Below are positions 55,398 through 64,000 of a stretch of 64,000 bases of DNA, piece by piece. Source of the stretch: an uncultured SAR86 cluster bacterium (GTDB lineage: Bacteria; Pseudomonadota; Gammaproteobacteria; Magnimaribacterales; Magnimaribacteraceae); contig CACJMO010000002.1 in NCBI GenBank assembly GCA_902594545.1, positions 124,001 to 188,000 of the forward strand. Reading direction: 5' to 3'. The notes beneath the pieces are model-generated. The model had not been told where the DNA came from, did no database searches, and saw only the letters and a program-made list of their open reading frames with translations. Each line of letters begins with the position of its first letter. Positions within the stretch are counted from its first letter, which is position 1. A program made the position numbers and the translations under genes.

Positions 55398-56500
55398 CAA
55401 AAATTACTTTCTACATAATCTGCAACAAAGCTAAACCTCGAAAAAAAATAATCTTCATTCTTGAGTTCTTTTATCGAGGATTTAACATTTTCTAACTTTC
55501 TTTCTGAGAGGGTTTCTTCCAATAAACTATTAAAAGCTTCTTGAGAAAAATTATGCTCAAGAACTGATCCTGATCTAAATTTTAAGATTTCTTCCGAAAA
55601 ACCTACCTCTTTTGATGCCAAAGCCGGAAGACCAGAAACAATTGCTTCTATTATGATGTTTCCAGCAGCTTCCTCTCTTGCAGGATGTATTAGCAAGTCA
55701 GCAGATTTCATAAATGATGCCACATCGTCCCTTGGACCCATGAATTTAATTTTACTTTGAACGTCACTATCTTTGATCAGATCAAGATAACCCTTTTCAT
55801 TGTCATCTCCTATAACTACTAACGTAGCAGGAATATTTTTATTTTTTAAATAAAGAAGACCCAAAATGGCACGGTCTAATCCTTTTCTAAAAAAATCTGA
55901 ACCAACAAAAAGTAGAATTTTATCATTAGGTGGTATTTGTAACTCTTTGTGCATATCGATGGACATCGCGTCTAACCAGTCTCTCTTTATACCCGGGGGA
56001 ATAACTTGCATTCTTTCTTCAGGTGTTTGGTAGATATCTTTAAATTCATCTTTCTGGCGATTGTTTAAGAGCAGTATCTTGGTTAAGGACTTATTAGAAA
56101 AAACTTCTGTCTCAAATTCTATTGATTGCTTAAATCTTTTTGTGAATCTTTGTAAAAAATGTTTATTTATAGAATGTTTAGCAAAACAAGTATCAGCTGC
56201 AAAATATAAATCTAATCCTGGCATTTTATTAAACCCAAATACTATTTCCGGATTAAATTTATTAATACCTTCAAAAACTTCATCAACAAATTTCCTATCT
56301 TTCGATGCATTAGTGAATCCGTTTTCTCCGATCTCCATCACATCTAACCAAGCTGGTATTTCCCCACTCCAAGATCTTGTAAAAACCTTGAGTGTGTAGT
56401 TTCTTTTGTAAAGCTCTTCAGCAATGCCCAAAAAGTCTTTTTGCAAGCCCCCGTAAGGAAAATATTTGAATAATGTAATGGCTATCTTTTTACCACTCAT
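55397..56500 (-). CDS. waaG: LPS core glucosyltransferase WaaG
   Basis: The 367-residue GT4 enzyme adds the first hexose to heptose II of the LPS core at the inner membrane. It matches WaaG closely from the start (FKYFPYGGLQKDFLGIAEEL), and GFNKMPGLDLYFAADTCFA near 92-110 is the WaaG-specific segment. PPGI and HPAREEAAGNIIIEAIVSGLP near 270-290 form the donor site. It overlaps waaF by one base and leads into the kinase gene. Confidence 0.92.
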   Translation of the reverse strand: MSGKKIAITLFKYFPYGGLQKDFLGIAEELYKRNYTLKVFTRSWSGEIPAWLDVMEIGENGFTNASKDRKFVDEVFEGINKFNPEIVFGFNKMPGLDLYFAADTCFAKHSINKHFLQRFTKRFKQSIEFETEVFSNKSLTKILLLNNRQKDEFKDIYQTPEERMQVIPPGIKRDWLDAMSIDMHKELQIPPNDKILLFVGSDFFRKGLDRAILGLLYLKNKNIPATLVVIGDDNEKGYLDLIKDSDVQSKIKFMGPRDDVASFMKSADLLIHPAREEAAGNIIIEAIVSGLPALASKEVGFSEEILKFRSGSVLEHNFSQEAFNSLLEETLSERKLENVKSSIKELKNEDYFFSRFSFVADYVESNF

Positions 56501-57516
56501 TAATGCAGTCCTTCCAGGGCGATTAAAACTTCTTCCGGGCTAATTTCTAATAGTGACTGATGATAGCCTTTTTCACTGGTCCCGTACCTAACCTTTTTGT
56601 AACCTTCCATTTTTCTGAGAATTTGTTTTTTATCAATTAAAGGTGGAGTATATTCAGGCGATGAAGGTCCATATAACGCAACAAGTGGAGTTCCTACAGC
56701 AGCTGCAATATGCATTAATCCTGAATCGTTAGTAACTACTTTTTTTGCATAAGACAAAATATCTATAGCGTCCAATAGGCTTGTTTTTCCAATAAGATTG
56801 ATAAAGTTGATTTCATTAGAGAGGTTGTTTGTATTTTCTATTTCTATTCCAATATTCTCATCATTTTTTGAACCAATGCAGAATACATTCCATCCATGAG
56901 ATATATAGGTCTTGGCAATCTCAGAATAATACTCTGATGGCCATCTTTTTGAGGGTCCAAATTCTGCTCCAGGACATAAAGCAAGGGCGGGCTTTTCTTT
57001 CTCAACTAAATTTTTTTCTAGAAGGAGAGAAAGATTAGTAGAGTTAATCTCTAATTTTGGTAAGGATAGATTTCTCAAAGAAAAATTTTCCTTCTCTAAA
57101 GAAAGGGCTGCAAATTTTTCAACCATCAAAGATTTTTTCAATTCATTTGAGGATCTTATGTCATTAATTAATCCATATCTGAATTCGCCTAACCAACCAG
57201 TTCTAACCTTAATTTTTGCAAAATAAGGCAGAAGTGCAGACTTAAATGAGTTAGTGAGGATAATAGACCTCTCGTAACTTTCTCGTTGAAGTTTTTTTCC
57301 AAGTTGAAATCTTTCGTAGACTTTTATATCGCCATGGGTAAAAGGTGAAGCTATTTTCTTGTCTACTTCCGGCATTCTATCAAGCAAGCTCAATGACCAC
57401 TCAGGAGCAATTACTTCGATTTTAGCTGAAGGCTCTTCTTGCTTTATCCGCTTATAAAGTGCTTGAGCCATGACAGAATCTCCCACCCAAGAAGGACCAA
57501 CAACAAGAATCTTCAT
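56500..57516 (-). CDS. waaF: ADP-heptose:LPS heptosyltransferase II
   Basis: The 338-residue GT9 enzyme adds the second heptose of the inner core. The N-terminus MKILVVGPSWVGDSVMAQALYK and the segments TNSFKSALLPYFAKIKVRTGWLGEFRYG near 88-115 and CPGAEFGPSKRWPSEYY near 181-197 match E. coli WaaF. TNDSGLMHIAAAVGTPLVALYGPSSPEYTPP near 262-292 is the donor-binding end. waaC, which adds the first heptose and often sits next to waaF, is absent here. It starts 4 bases after ilvE. Confidence 0.93.
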   Translation of the reverse strand: MKILVVGPSWVGDSVMAQALYKRIKQEEPSAKIEVIAPEWSLSLLDRMPEVDKKIASPFTHGDIKVYERFQLGKKLQRESYERSIILTNSFKSALLPYFAKIKVRTGWLGEFRYGLINDIRSSNELKKSLMVEKFAALSLEKENFSLRNLSLPKLEINSTNLSLLLEKNLVEKEKPALALCPGAEFGPSKRWPSEYYSEIAKTYISHGWNVFCIGSKNDENIGIEIENTNNLSNEINFINLIGKTSLLDAIDILSYAKKVVTNDSGLMHIAAAVGTPLVALYGPSSPEYTPPLIDKKQILRKMEGYKKVRYGTSEKGYHQSLLEISPEEVLIALEGLH

Positions 57517-57520
57517 ATTT

Positions 57521-58441
57521 TTAATTTGTAAAGGTTAGCCAGGGACTATTAAGATCCCTTTCACCCCTTACTTGATCAAAGTATGTTTGTTGGAGTTTTT
57601 CTGTGATTGGTCCTCTCAAGCCTGTACCAATTGATTGACCGTCAAGTGAATTGATAGGAACCACCTCGGCTGCAGTTCCTGAGAAAAATGATTCGTCTGC
57701 GTTCAATACATCTTGAACGGTTAATTGCTTTACCTGAAAAGGTATATTCAACTCTTCAGCTAATTCAATAATTGTTCTCCGGGTTATTCCGTCTAGGCAT
57801 GAATCCAGGTTCGGCGAAGAAAGAACTCCATCCTTTACAATAAAAAAATTCTCCCCGCTACCTTCTGCAATGTATCCATCGGCATCCAGCATCAAAGCCT
57901 CGTCAAATCCAGCTTCGAGAGCCTCGGTAAGGGCAACAATCGAATGAACATAGTTACCGTTTACTTTTGCATTTGAAACGGGATTTTTTACTTGGCGCTT
58001 GTAAGAAGATAATTTAACTTTTATGCCCTTTTCTCTAGCTTCAGGATCCATGTAAGATGGCCATTCCCAAGCAGCAACCATTGTATGAACATTTAGATTG
58101 TCTGCTCTAAGGCCCATGCCTTCTGATCCATAAAAACACATTGGTCTAATATAGGCTTCTTGCAAGTTATTAACTTGAATAACCTCTATATGTGCCTTGT
58201 TAATATCTTCTAAGGTATACGGTATGGCCATATTTACGGTAGAGGCAGATTTGAAAAGCCTTTCAGTATGATCGTGTAGTCTAAATACAGAAGGTCCTTT
58301 AGGGGTGTTATATGCCCTAACACCTTCAAATACACCAAGTCCATAGTGCAGAGTATGGGTTAAAAGATGAGTATTGGCCTCCTGCCAATCAATCATTTTT
58401 CCGTTGTACCAGATTTTTCCGTTGATTTTAGATAGATCCAA
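57521..58441 (-). CDS. ilvE: Branched-chain amino acid aminotransferase
   Basis: The 306-residue PLP fold-type IV enzyme interconverts Val, Leu and Ile with their keto acids. The PLP lysine is Lys159 in NAKVNGNYVHS, with HYGLGVFEGVRAY near 32-44, EGSGENFFIV near 193-202 and the GTAAEV phosphate loop near 254-259. The start is TTG with an AAGGAA ribosome site; the next Met would cut into the conserved first strand (KIWYNGKMIDW). The ilvE-waaF neighbourhood is typical of Gammaproteobacteria. Confidence 0.94.
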   Translation of the reverse strand: MDLSKINGKIWYNGKMIDWQEANTHLLTHTLHYGLGVFEGVRAYNTPKGPSVFRLHDHTERLFKSASTVNMAIPYTLEDINKAHIEVIQVNNLQEAYIRPMCFYGSEGMGLRADNLNVHTMVAAWEWPSYMDPEAREKGIKVKLSSYKRQVKNPVSNAKVNGNYVHSIVALTEALEAGFDEALMLDADGYIAEGSGENFFIVKDGVLSSPNLDSCLDGITRRTIIELAEELNIPFQVKQLTVQDVLNADESFFSGTAAEVVPINSLDGQSIGTGLRGPITEKLQQTYFDQVRGERDLNSPWLTFTN

Positions 58442-58509
58442 AGCAATTTCCTTCTTTTGTAAACAACATTTTATCCATATAAATTATTTTATATAGAACA
58501 TTTCAAATA

Positions 58510-59895
58510 TTGAATATATATAATTACAAGGTGGACCTTAACCAGAATATATTTAGAGCATACGACATTCGCGGCATAGCCTATGAAGATTTAAGCGAAG
58601 AAGTTGTAATCAATCTTGGCAAAGCTCTAGGGTCTGAGAGTTTGGATAGGGGAATAAGTGATTTCATCATAGGCAGAGATGGAAGACTTTCAAGTCCTCA
58701 AATGTTTGATTGGCTTTCCTCGGGTGTTCTGTCCACAGGGTGTAACGTAGTTGACATAGGTTTAGTTACAAGCCCTATGTTTTATCATTCGACTTATGAA
58801 CTGTCGACATCTAGCGGGACTGTAATAACTGGAAGTCACAATCCTGGAGAATATAACGGCTTCAAGATCATATTTGATAACCTTCCAACTTCAAGTTCGG
58901 AAATTTTAAAACTTAAAGATAGAATCTTAGGAAAAGATTTTCTAAGTGGAAGTGGGAGTATAGAAAAAAAGGATATAAAGCAAGGGTATATACAAAGGAT
59001 CAAAGATAACATTTCTCTCAAAAATAACTTGAATATTTCTATTGACTGCGGAAATGGAGCGGCTGGGCTTGTTGCTAAAGAGGTTTATGAAGAACTTGGG
59101 TGTAATGTTAAAGAGCTATACGGCGAAGTGGATGGATCGTTCCCTAATCACCATCCAGACCCATCGAAGCTTGAGAATGTTAAAGACCTTATAAGGTCTG
59201 TTCAGGATGAAAATTCCTGTGTCGGGCTCGCATTTGATGGAGATGCCGATAGGCTTGGGGTTGTGTCGCCGGAAGGCAATTTGATATTCCCAGATACTCA
59301 ATTGATTTTATTTTCCAAGCAGGTCATCGATGAGAATCCGAATTCTAAAATCGTGTTTGATGTGAAGTGCTCACAGCTCTTAACTCAGGAGATCGAGAGA
59401 CTTAATGGCGAACCCATAATTTGCAAGACCGGTCATACCTTCATCAAGGAAAAAATTAGAGAAACAGGGGCAAAACTTGGTGGAGAAATGAGTGGACATA
59501 TCTTTTTCAACGACAGATGGCCTGGTTTTGATGATGGTATCTATGCTGGGGCTAGAATGCTAGAAATTATTGATAAAAACGTTAAGGTGAATCCTTTTAC
59601 CAATCTACCAAAATTAATTTCTACACCTGAAATTAATATACCTTCATCTGATGATGAAAAGTTTGATCTTGTTGAGGCTTTTAAATCAAAATCAAATTTT
59701 AGCGATGTAACTATAATTGATATTGATGGAATTAGAGTTGAATTCAAAAATGGTTGGGGTCTGTTAAGGGCATCCAATACAACGCCTGTGTTAGTCCTAA
59801 GATTTGAAGCAAAAACCGAGAGAGATTTGAAAGATATTAAAGCCTTATTCTATGAGAATCTAAAGAACTTAAAAAAAGATATTCCAAATTTTTAA
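58510..59895 (+). CDS. algC: Phosphomannomutase/phosphoglucomutase
   Basis: The 461-residue phosphohexomutase isomerises hexose-6-phosphates to hexose-1-phosphates for surface polysaccharide and LPS synthesis. The phosphoserine is Ser109 in TGSHNPGEYNG; the metal loop DGDADRLG is near 240 and the sugar-binding GEMSGHIFF near 325. The start is uncertain: TTG at 58510 gives 461 residues, GTG at 58531 would give 454; both leave NIFRAYDIRG intact. It is 2 bases before argB, a pairing seen in Pseudomonas. Confidence 0.9.
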   Translation: MNIYNYKVDLNQNIFRAYDIRGIAYEDLSEEVVINLGKALGSESLDRGISDFIIGRDGRLSSPQMFDWLSSGVLSTGCNVVDIGLVTSPMFYHSTYELSTSSGTVITGSHNPGEYNGFKIIFDNLPTSSSEILKLKDRILGKDFLSGSGSIEKKDIKQGYIQRIKDNISLKNNLNISIDCGNGAAGLVAKEVYEELGCNVKELYGEVDGSFPNHHPDPSKLENVKDLIRSVQDENSCVGLAFDGDADRLGVVSPEGNLIFPDTQLILFSKQVIDENPNSKIVFDVKCSQLLTQEIERLNGEPIICKTGHTFIKEKIRETGAKLGGEMSGHIFFNDRWPGFDDGIYAGARMLEIIDKNVKVNPFTNLPKLISTPEINIPSSDDEKFDLVEAFKSKSNFSDVTIIDIDGIRVEFKNGWGLLRASNTTPVLVLRFEAKTERDLKDIKALFYENLKNLKKDIPNF

Positions 59896-59897
59896 AA

Positions 59898-60758
59898 ATG
59901 ACAATTACTAGAAAACAAGCAGAAAATATTGCAACAGTTTTAAGCGAAGGGCTTCCTTATATACAGAAATTTTATAACAAAATTATTGTTGTTAAATATG
60001 GTGGTGCAGCTATGACAGAAAGCTTTTTAAAGGAAAGCTTTGCAAGAGATATAGCTCTAATGAAACTTGTTGGAATGAAACCTGTAATAGTTCATGGTGG
60101 CGGACCACAGATTGGAGAAGAGCTAAAAAAAGCGGGTGTCACTTCCGAGTTCATAAATGGACAAAGAATCACTACCAAATCTACGATGAAGGTTGTTAAA
60201 AAGGTACTGGGCAAAAATATAAATAAAGAAATAATTAAATTATTAAAGAAACATGGTGGTCATGGCTTATCTTTCAACCATGAAGAATTCAAAATAATTA
60301 AAGCCTCAAAAAAACACAACAAGGACGTAGACCTAGGATATGTCGGAAATGTAAGCAGAATCCTTAAAACACCTCTACAGAAAGCTCTCAGCAGCGACTA
60401 TATTCCTGTCATAGCGCCCATAGGTCTGAATAGAAAAAATGATTTTCTGAATATCAATGCTGACTCGGTGGCGGGAAAGGTAGCTCAAGCTCTCAGAGCA
60501 GAAAAATTGATACTTCTGACAGATGTTAAAGGTATTGGAGATTCAAAAAATGATCTAATCTCTAAAATTTCTTTAAGAAAGGGACAAAAACTACTTAAAG
60601 AAGATTTTATCAAAGGAGGAATGACTCCAAAGCTTTCAGCTGCATTGGAGGCAAAGAAAAATGGTGTTAAATCTAGTCACATAATAGATGGAAGAGTCCC
60701 TCACGCCGTCCTCCTTGAAGTGCTTACTGAAGAGGGAGTAGGAACTATGATAAGCTAA
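59898..60758 (+). CDS. argB: Acetylglutamate kinase
   Basis: The 286-residue kinase phosphorylates N-acetylglutamate, the second step of arginine synthesis. Motifs are VVKYGGAAM near 27-35, VIVHGGGPQIGEELKKAG near 62-79 (substrate loop), NINADSVAGKVAQAL near 187-201 and KGGMTPKL near 238-245. An N-terminal helix (MTITRKQAENIATVLSEGLPYIQKF) precedes the core, as in arginine-sensitive hexameric enzymes, so feedback inhibition is likely. Confidence 0.95.
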   Translation: MTITRKQAENIATVLSEGLPYIQKFYNKIIVVKYGGAAMTESFLKESFARDIALMKLVGMKPVIVHGGGPQIGEELKKAGVTSEFINGQRITTKSTMKVVKKVLGKNINKEIIKLLKKHGGHGLSFNHEEFKIIKASKKHNKDVDLGYVGNVSRILKTPLQKALSSDYIPVIAPIGLNRKNDFLNINADSVAGKVAQALRAEKLILLTDVKGIGDSKNDLISKISLRKGQKLLKEDFIKGGMTPKLSAALEAKKNGVKSSHIIDGRVPHAVLLEVLTEEGVGTMIS

Positions 60759-60762
60759 ATCT

Positions 60763-61347
60763 ATGGATCAACTTAAACCACGCCAACTGGATATAATGCA
60801 GAATCTTGCAAAGATGTTAGGCGAAAAGGGGCCGGTAAAGATAACAACTTCTCTACTAGCTAATCAGTGCGGAATTACCGAAGCAGCAATTTATAGGCAC
60901 TTTCCAAGCAAAAAAAAGATCTACTCAGGTTTAGTGGATTTCTGTGAACAAAATATTTTCGATTTAATTGCTAATATAAACTCTTCAGAGGGTGATGAAC
61001 TGGAAAAAGCGAAGAAAATTCTTATTTTATTGGTAAATTTTAGTGAAAAAAATCCTGGGCTAGCCAGACTGCTTACAAGAGAAGCGTTTTCAATTGAAGA
61101 GACTAGCCTTGATGAAAGGATTGGACAGATGATGGCGAAAGTTGAACTGTTGATAAAACAAAATCTTCAAAGGCACGAGCAAACTACAAAAGCTAAATTG
61201 GCTTTACCAACTGCTTCGGCAGCTAATTTGTTGCTTGCCAGTGCAGAAGGATTCATCCAGCAATTTGTTAGGTCAGGCTTTGAAGACTCACCTTCAAAAA
61301 GGGTTAATGACCAGTTTGACTTCCTCATCAGATCCCTTGCTAATTAG
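60763..61347 (+). CDS. slmA: Nucleoid occlusion factor SlmA
   Basis: The 194-residue TetR-family protein binds DNA sites over the nucleoid and blocks FtsZ ring assembly there. The HTH ITTSLLANQCGITEAAIYRHFPSKKKIYSGLVDFCEQNIF near 27-66 matches SlmA rather than other TetR regulators, and ILLVNFSEKNPGLARLLTREAF follows as in SlmA. It lies 4 bases after argB and overlaps convergent mrcA by 8 bases. Confidence 0.9.
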   Translation: MDQLKPRQLDIMQNLAKMLGEKGPVKITTSLLANQCGITEAAIYRHFPSKKKIYSGLVDFCEQNIFDLIANINSSEGDELEKAKKILILLVNFSEKNPGLARLLTREAFSIEETSLDERIGQMMAKVELLIKQNLQRHEQTTKAKLALPTASAANLLLASAEGFIQQFVRSGFEDSPSKRVNDQFDFLIRSLAN

Positions 61348-63706
61348 GTATATTTTCCTCTAGGAAGTATTCAAAAGCTGGCCTAGTAGTCTCTTTTGAA
61401 GCTAATTTTCCTGATTCTTTATCAATCTTTACTACTGTTAATCCCTCAGGAGGCAATTCTATTGAAACCGGTATGTCATCAATAATCTCCTTTTTATAGT
61501 CTAACCAGATTGGCAATGCAATTGTTGAACCAAACTCTCTATCACCCAAACTTTTAGGAGTATCAAATCCCACCCAAACTGAAGTAACGATGTTTTCATT
61601 ATATCCAGTGAACCAAGTGCTCTCCGCCTCATTTGTTGTTCCAGTTTTTCCTGAAAAATCATTTCGTTTAAGTTCAGATACCTTACTAGCCGTTCCCCTA
61701 ATAGTAGCCTCCTTGAGGATATCATTAATCAGAAAAGCTATCCTCTCATCTATAACTTGCAGGGGTTCGATAGCACCTTTTTTGTAAATCAAATTTCCAC
61801 TTCTGTCGCGTATTGAATCAATGAGATAAGGTTCAACCTTTTTTCCTCCATTCGCAAACACTGAGTATGCAACAGCATTTCTAAGAGGATTCAAAGATGA
61901 TGTCCCAAGTGATAAAGATAAATCTGCAGGCAGTCTATCTTTATCAAAACCAAATTTTTCAGCATAAGCTCTAACTTTCTCAATGCCAACCTCCCTCAGC
62001 AATCTCACTGAAACTAGATTTCTGCTCTGCAATAATCCCTCTCTCAATCTGGTAGGACCATAAAATCTTCCACTAGCATTCCTTGGTCTCCATTTTTCTT
62101 CTAAAGCTTTATCTTCAAAAACTATTGGTGCATCATTGATTAAAGATGAGGCATGAAAACCCTCTGAAAAAGCTGCTGCGTAAAGAAATGGCTTAAAATT
62201 AGATCCCAATAGAGGTGAAGCTTGCTCAACACGATTAAATTTACTTTGAAAGAAATCATAACCTCCGACTGAAGCTAATATGGAACCTGATTTAGGATCT
62301 ATTGAAATAAGAGCACTTTGAACTTCAGGTACCTGTGTCAGTGATAAAGATTTCGTTATTTCATCCTTTTTAATCCAAACTAAATCGCCCACTTCTATTA
62401 TGTCATTGAAAGATTTTGGTCGAGGACCTCTTCTGTTCTCTGTAATGTGAGGTCTAGCCCAGCTTAAGTCCTCAGACCAAAGAATTTCAATAAATTCTCC
62501 AGACTTAGTTAATACTTCAAGAGTGTCTTTGTTATTTGTAACAACTGCTATAAATCTACCTTTATTCTCTGAGAAATTTTGAATTGAGTTAAATATTTCA
62601 CTTAATGATTCGTCTTCTTGCCCTAAAGAATCAGAACTAAAGAAATTATTAATAAGGTCCTTTTTAGAATCTAATTCTTTTTCAAAGAAATTTTCAGGGA
62701 ACAGATCTGATATGTTGTCTGGTTGTCTGAAACCATGTCTTTTATCATAAGCTTCTAATCCTTTTTTTAAGGATTTAGTTGCCATATTTTGAAATTTAGA
62801 ATTTATAGTTGTATAAACCTCCAGACCTTCTGAGTAGGCTTTCAAGCCGTATTGTTGAATCATATATCGCCTGACCTCTTCAGCAACATATGGTGCCTCT
62901 ACTTCTGAGACCAGCCCATAATAGTCTGCTGTCACTGGAGCCAAAATTGCTAAATCATACTGTTCTGGATGAATGAACCCCAAATCCAACATTCTATTTA
63001 AAATCCAATTTCTTCTTTGGATAGCTCTTTTTGGATTTACTAATGGGTTAATGGAAGAAGGAGCTTTAGGCAGCGCTGCTATCATTGCCCATTGAGATAG
63101 ATTTAAGTCTTCAAGAGGCTTTCCGTAATAAACCTCACTTGCAGCAGCAATACCATAGGCTCTATTCCCAAAAAAAATTCTATTGACGTAAAACTCGAAA
63201 ATTTCTTGCTTAGAGTATGTTCTCTCAAGCCTGTAAGCTAAAAAAATGTCTTTGACCTTCCGATATAAGCTTACATCTCTGCTGGTTAAATAGTTACCAG
63301 CAACCTGCATGGTAATTGTACTGCCACCCCCTTGAATTCTTCCTGAAACGATCAATCGATATAAGGATCTCAACAAGCCTGTGTAACTTACACCGGAGTG
63401 AGAAAAGAAATTATCATCTTCTGCAGCCAATACTGCATTTACATAGTGATGAGGTATATTTTTGAATTTAAGCGCGGTCCTTCTTTGTTCGCCAAATTCT
63501 CCTATTAATTTCCCATCTTCTGAGAAAATCTTTAACGGGATTTGAAGCTCAATTTCTTTAATTTTCTGTTCGTCTGGAAGTTTGCTATCAATATATATAT
63601 TAAGACTCGTAATACCCATGCCCAGAAGCAAAAGCAAGATGATGAAAAGCTTACCTAACTTAGTTCCATAAAGAATATTTAAGTATGTCTTTAAATTAAC
63701 AAACAT
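61340..63706 (-). CDS. mrcA: Penicillin-binding protein 1A
   Basis: The 788-residue class A enzyme polymerises and cross-links peptidoglycan in the periplasm. After a transmembrane helix (residues 19-38) comes the glycosyltransferase domain with catalytic Glu96 (AAEDDNFF) and GGSTITMQ near 128-135. The transpeptidase has Ser502-x2-Lys505 (GSNFK), an SRN-type motif (QSRNLVS) and KTGT near 690. An OB-like insert lies between. It is divergent from aroK with only 20 bases between, a gap that elsewhere borders the pilM-Q genes. Confidence 0.95.
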   Translation of the reverse strand: MFVNLKTYLNILYGTKLGKLFIILLLLLGMGITSLNIYIDSKLPDEQKIKEIELQIPLKIFSEDGKLIGEFGEQRRTALKFKNIPHHYVNAVLAAEDDNFFSHSGVSYTGLLRSLYRLIVSGRIQGGGSTITMQVAGNYLTSRDVSLYRKVKDIFLAYRLERTYSKQEIFEFYVNRIFFGNRAYGIAAASEVYYGKPLEDLNLSQWAMIAALPKAPSSINPLVNPKRAIQRRNWILNRMLDLGFIHPEQYDLAILAPVTADYYGLVSEVEAPYVAEEVRRYMIQQYGLKAYSEGLEVYTTINSKFQNMATKSLKKGLEAYDKRHGFRQPDNISDLFPENFFEKELDSKKDLINNFFSSDSLGQEDESLSEIFNSIQNFSENKGRFIAVVTNNKDTLEVLTKSGEFIEILWSEDLSWARPHITENRRGPRPKSFNDIIEVGDLVWIKKDEITKSLSLTQVPEVQSALISIDPKSGSILASVGGYDFFQSKFNRVEQASPLLGSNFKPFLYAAAFSEGFHASSLINDAPIVFEDKALEEKWRPRNASGRFYGPTRLREGLLQSRNLVSVRLLREVGIEKVRAYAEKFGFDKDRLPADLSLSLGTSSLNPLRNAVAYSVFANGGKKVEPYLIDSIRDRSGNLIYKKGAIEPLQVIDERIAFLINDILKEATIRGTASKVSELKRNDFSGKTGTTNEAESTWFTGYNENIVTSVWVGFDTPKSLGDREFGSTIALPIWLDYKKEIIDDIPVSIELPPEGLTVVKIDKESGKLASKETTRPAFEYFLEENIPN

Positions 63707-63726
63707 CTAAGAGTTATAATAACCCA

Positions 63727-64000
63727 ATGAGAGTAATTATTATCGGACCTATGGCTTCAGGGAAGTCTGTTGTGGGGAAAAAGCTCTCAAAAAAATTAAA
63801 AATGAGTTTCTATGATACGGATAAAGAAATTGAAGAAGCAGCGGGAGCTAGCATTGCCTGGATTTTTGATGTCGAAGGAGAAAAAAAATTTAGAGACAGA
63901 GAATACAAAATATTATCCAAAGTAATAGAAATGGAGAATTGTATTATTTCTACAGGAGGAGGAATAATTTTAGAAGAAAAAAATAGAAAATTATTAGAAA
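63727..64000 (+). CDS. aroK: Shikimate kinase, N-terminal part (3' truncated by window edge)
   Basis: From the ATG at 63727 the frame is open to the window end (91 residues). The P-loop GPMASGKSVVGK starts near residue 7, with DTDKEIEEAAGASIAWIFDVEGEKKFRDRE near 33-62 (shikimate and Mg sites) and STGGG near 77-81. This is shikimate kinase, which phosphorylates shikimate on the route to chorismate. aroB would be expected downstream. Confidence 0.92.
   Translation, partial: MRVIIIGPMASGKSVVGKKLSKKLKMSFYDTDKEIEEAAGASIAWIFDVEGEKKFRDREYKILSKVIEMENCIISTGGGIILEEKNRKLLE

Overview
The window reads as a gene-dense, AT-rich piece of a streamlined marine gammaproteobacterial chromosome. Several gene orders are typical of Gammaproteobacteria: xseB-ispA-dxs, glyA-nrdR-rib-nusB, miaA-hflX-hflK-hflC-hisZ-purA, ilvE-waaF-waaG-waaP and argB-slmA. 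The low GC content, the almost absent intergenic space, the TonB receptor and the two glnK-amt pairs suggest a SAR86-like surface-ocean lineage. That assignment is inference from content and style; there is no rRNA gene here to confirm it. No gap between genes exceeds about 215 bases, and I saw no rRNA, tRNA, CRISPR array, insertion sequence or prophage.

Layout. 1-6.7 kb (+): the 3' part of an RND efflux pump, a TonB-dependent receptor, then xseB-ispA-dxs (isoprenoid precursors). 6.7-11.1 kb (-): ribA, pgpA, thiL, a thiolase and an anchored metallo-beta-lactamase-fold hydrolase. 11.1-25.9 kb: an accessory catabolic or detoxification region centred on a TetR-type regulator at 16.0 kb. To its left (-) lie a CurA-like reductase, an acyl-CoA dehydrogenase and a DUF3604 lipoprotein. 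To its right (+) is a tightly packed run: DUF1330, haloalkane dehalogenase-like hydrolase, GST, second haloalkane dehalogenase, nitronate monooxygenase, membrane protein, DUF2855, sulfatase and membrane protein, then a second nitronate monooxygenase and a PepSY protein. A perfect 17-bp operator-like palindrome sits between the two arms. 25.9-31.7 kb: nth, then glyA-nrdR-ribD-ribBA-ribH-nusB. 31.7-40.8 kb (-): a second DUF3604 protein, a small secreted protein, then miaA-hflX-hflK-hflC-hisZ-purA without hfq.

40.8-45.5 kb (-): two separate glnK-amt ammonium uptake operons, each preceded by a near-consensus sigma-54 promoter, with a duplicated-domain lipoprotein and a small HTH protein between them. 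45.6-57.5 kb: an envelope region with waaA, hldD, an LpxL-type acyltransferase, hldE, a small glycosyltransferase/methyltransferase/alpha-barrel cluster of unknown product, a two-domain LPS kinase fusion, waaG and waaF. 57.5-64 kb: ilvE, algC-type phosphohexomutase, argB, slmA, mrcA (PBP1a) and the 5' part of aroK.

The best candidate for an undescribed system is the TetR-flanked 13.2-25.9 kb region, which combines two dehalogenase-fold hydrolases, a long GST-like protein, two nitronate monooxygenases, a sulfatase, DUF2855 and beta-oxidation-type enzymes on both sides of one operator. A smaller candidate is the glycosyltransferase/methyltransferase/alpha-barrel cluster at 50.3-53.9 kb. Expected genes missing from their usual places are hfq, ribE, waaC and the pilMNOPQ block.
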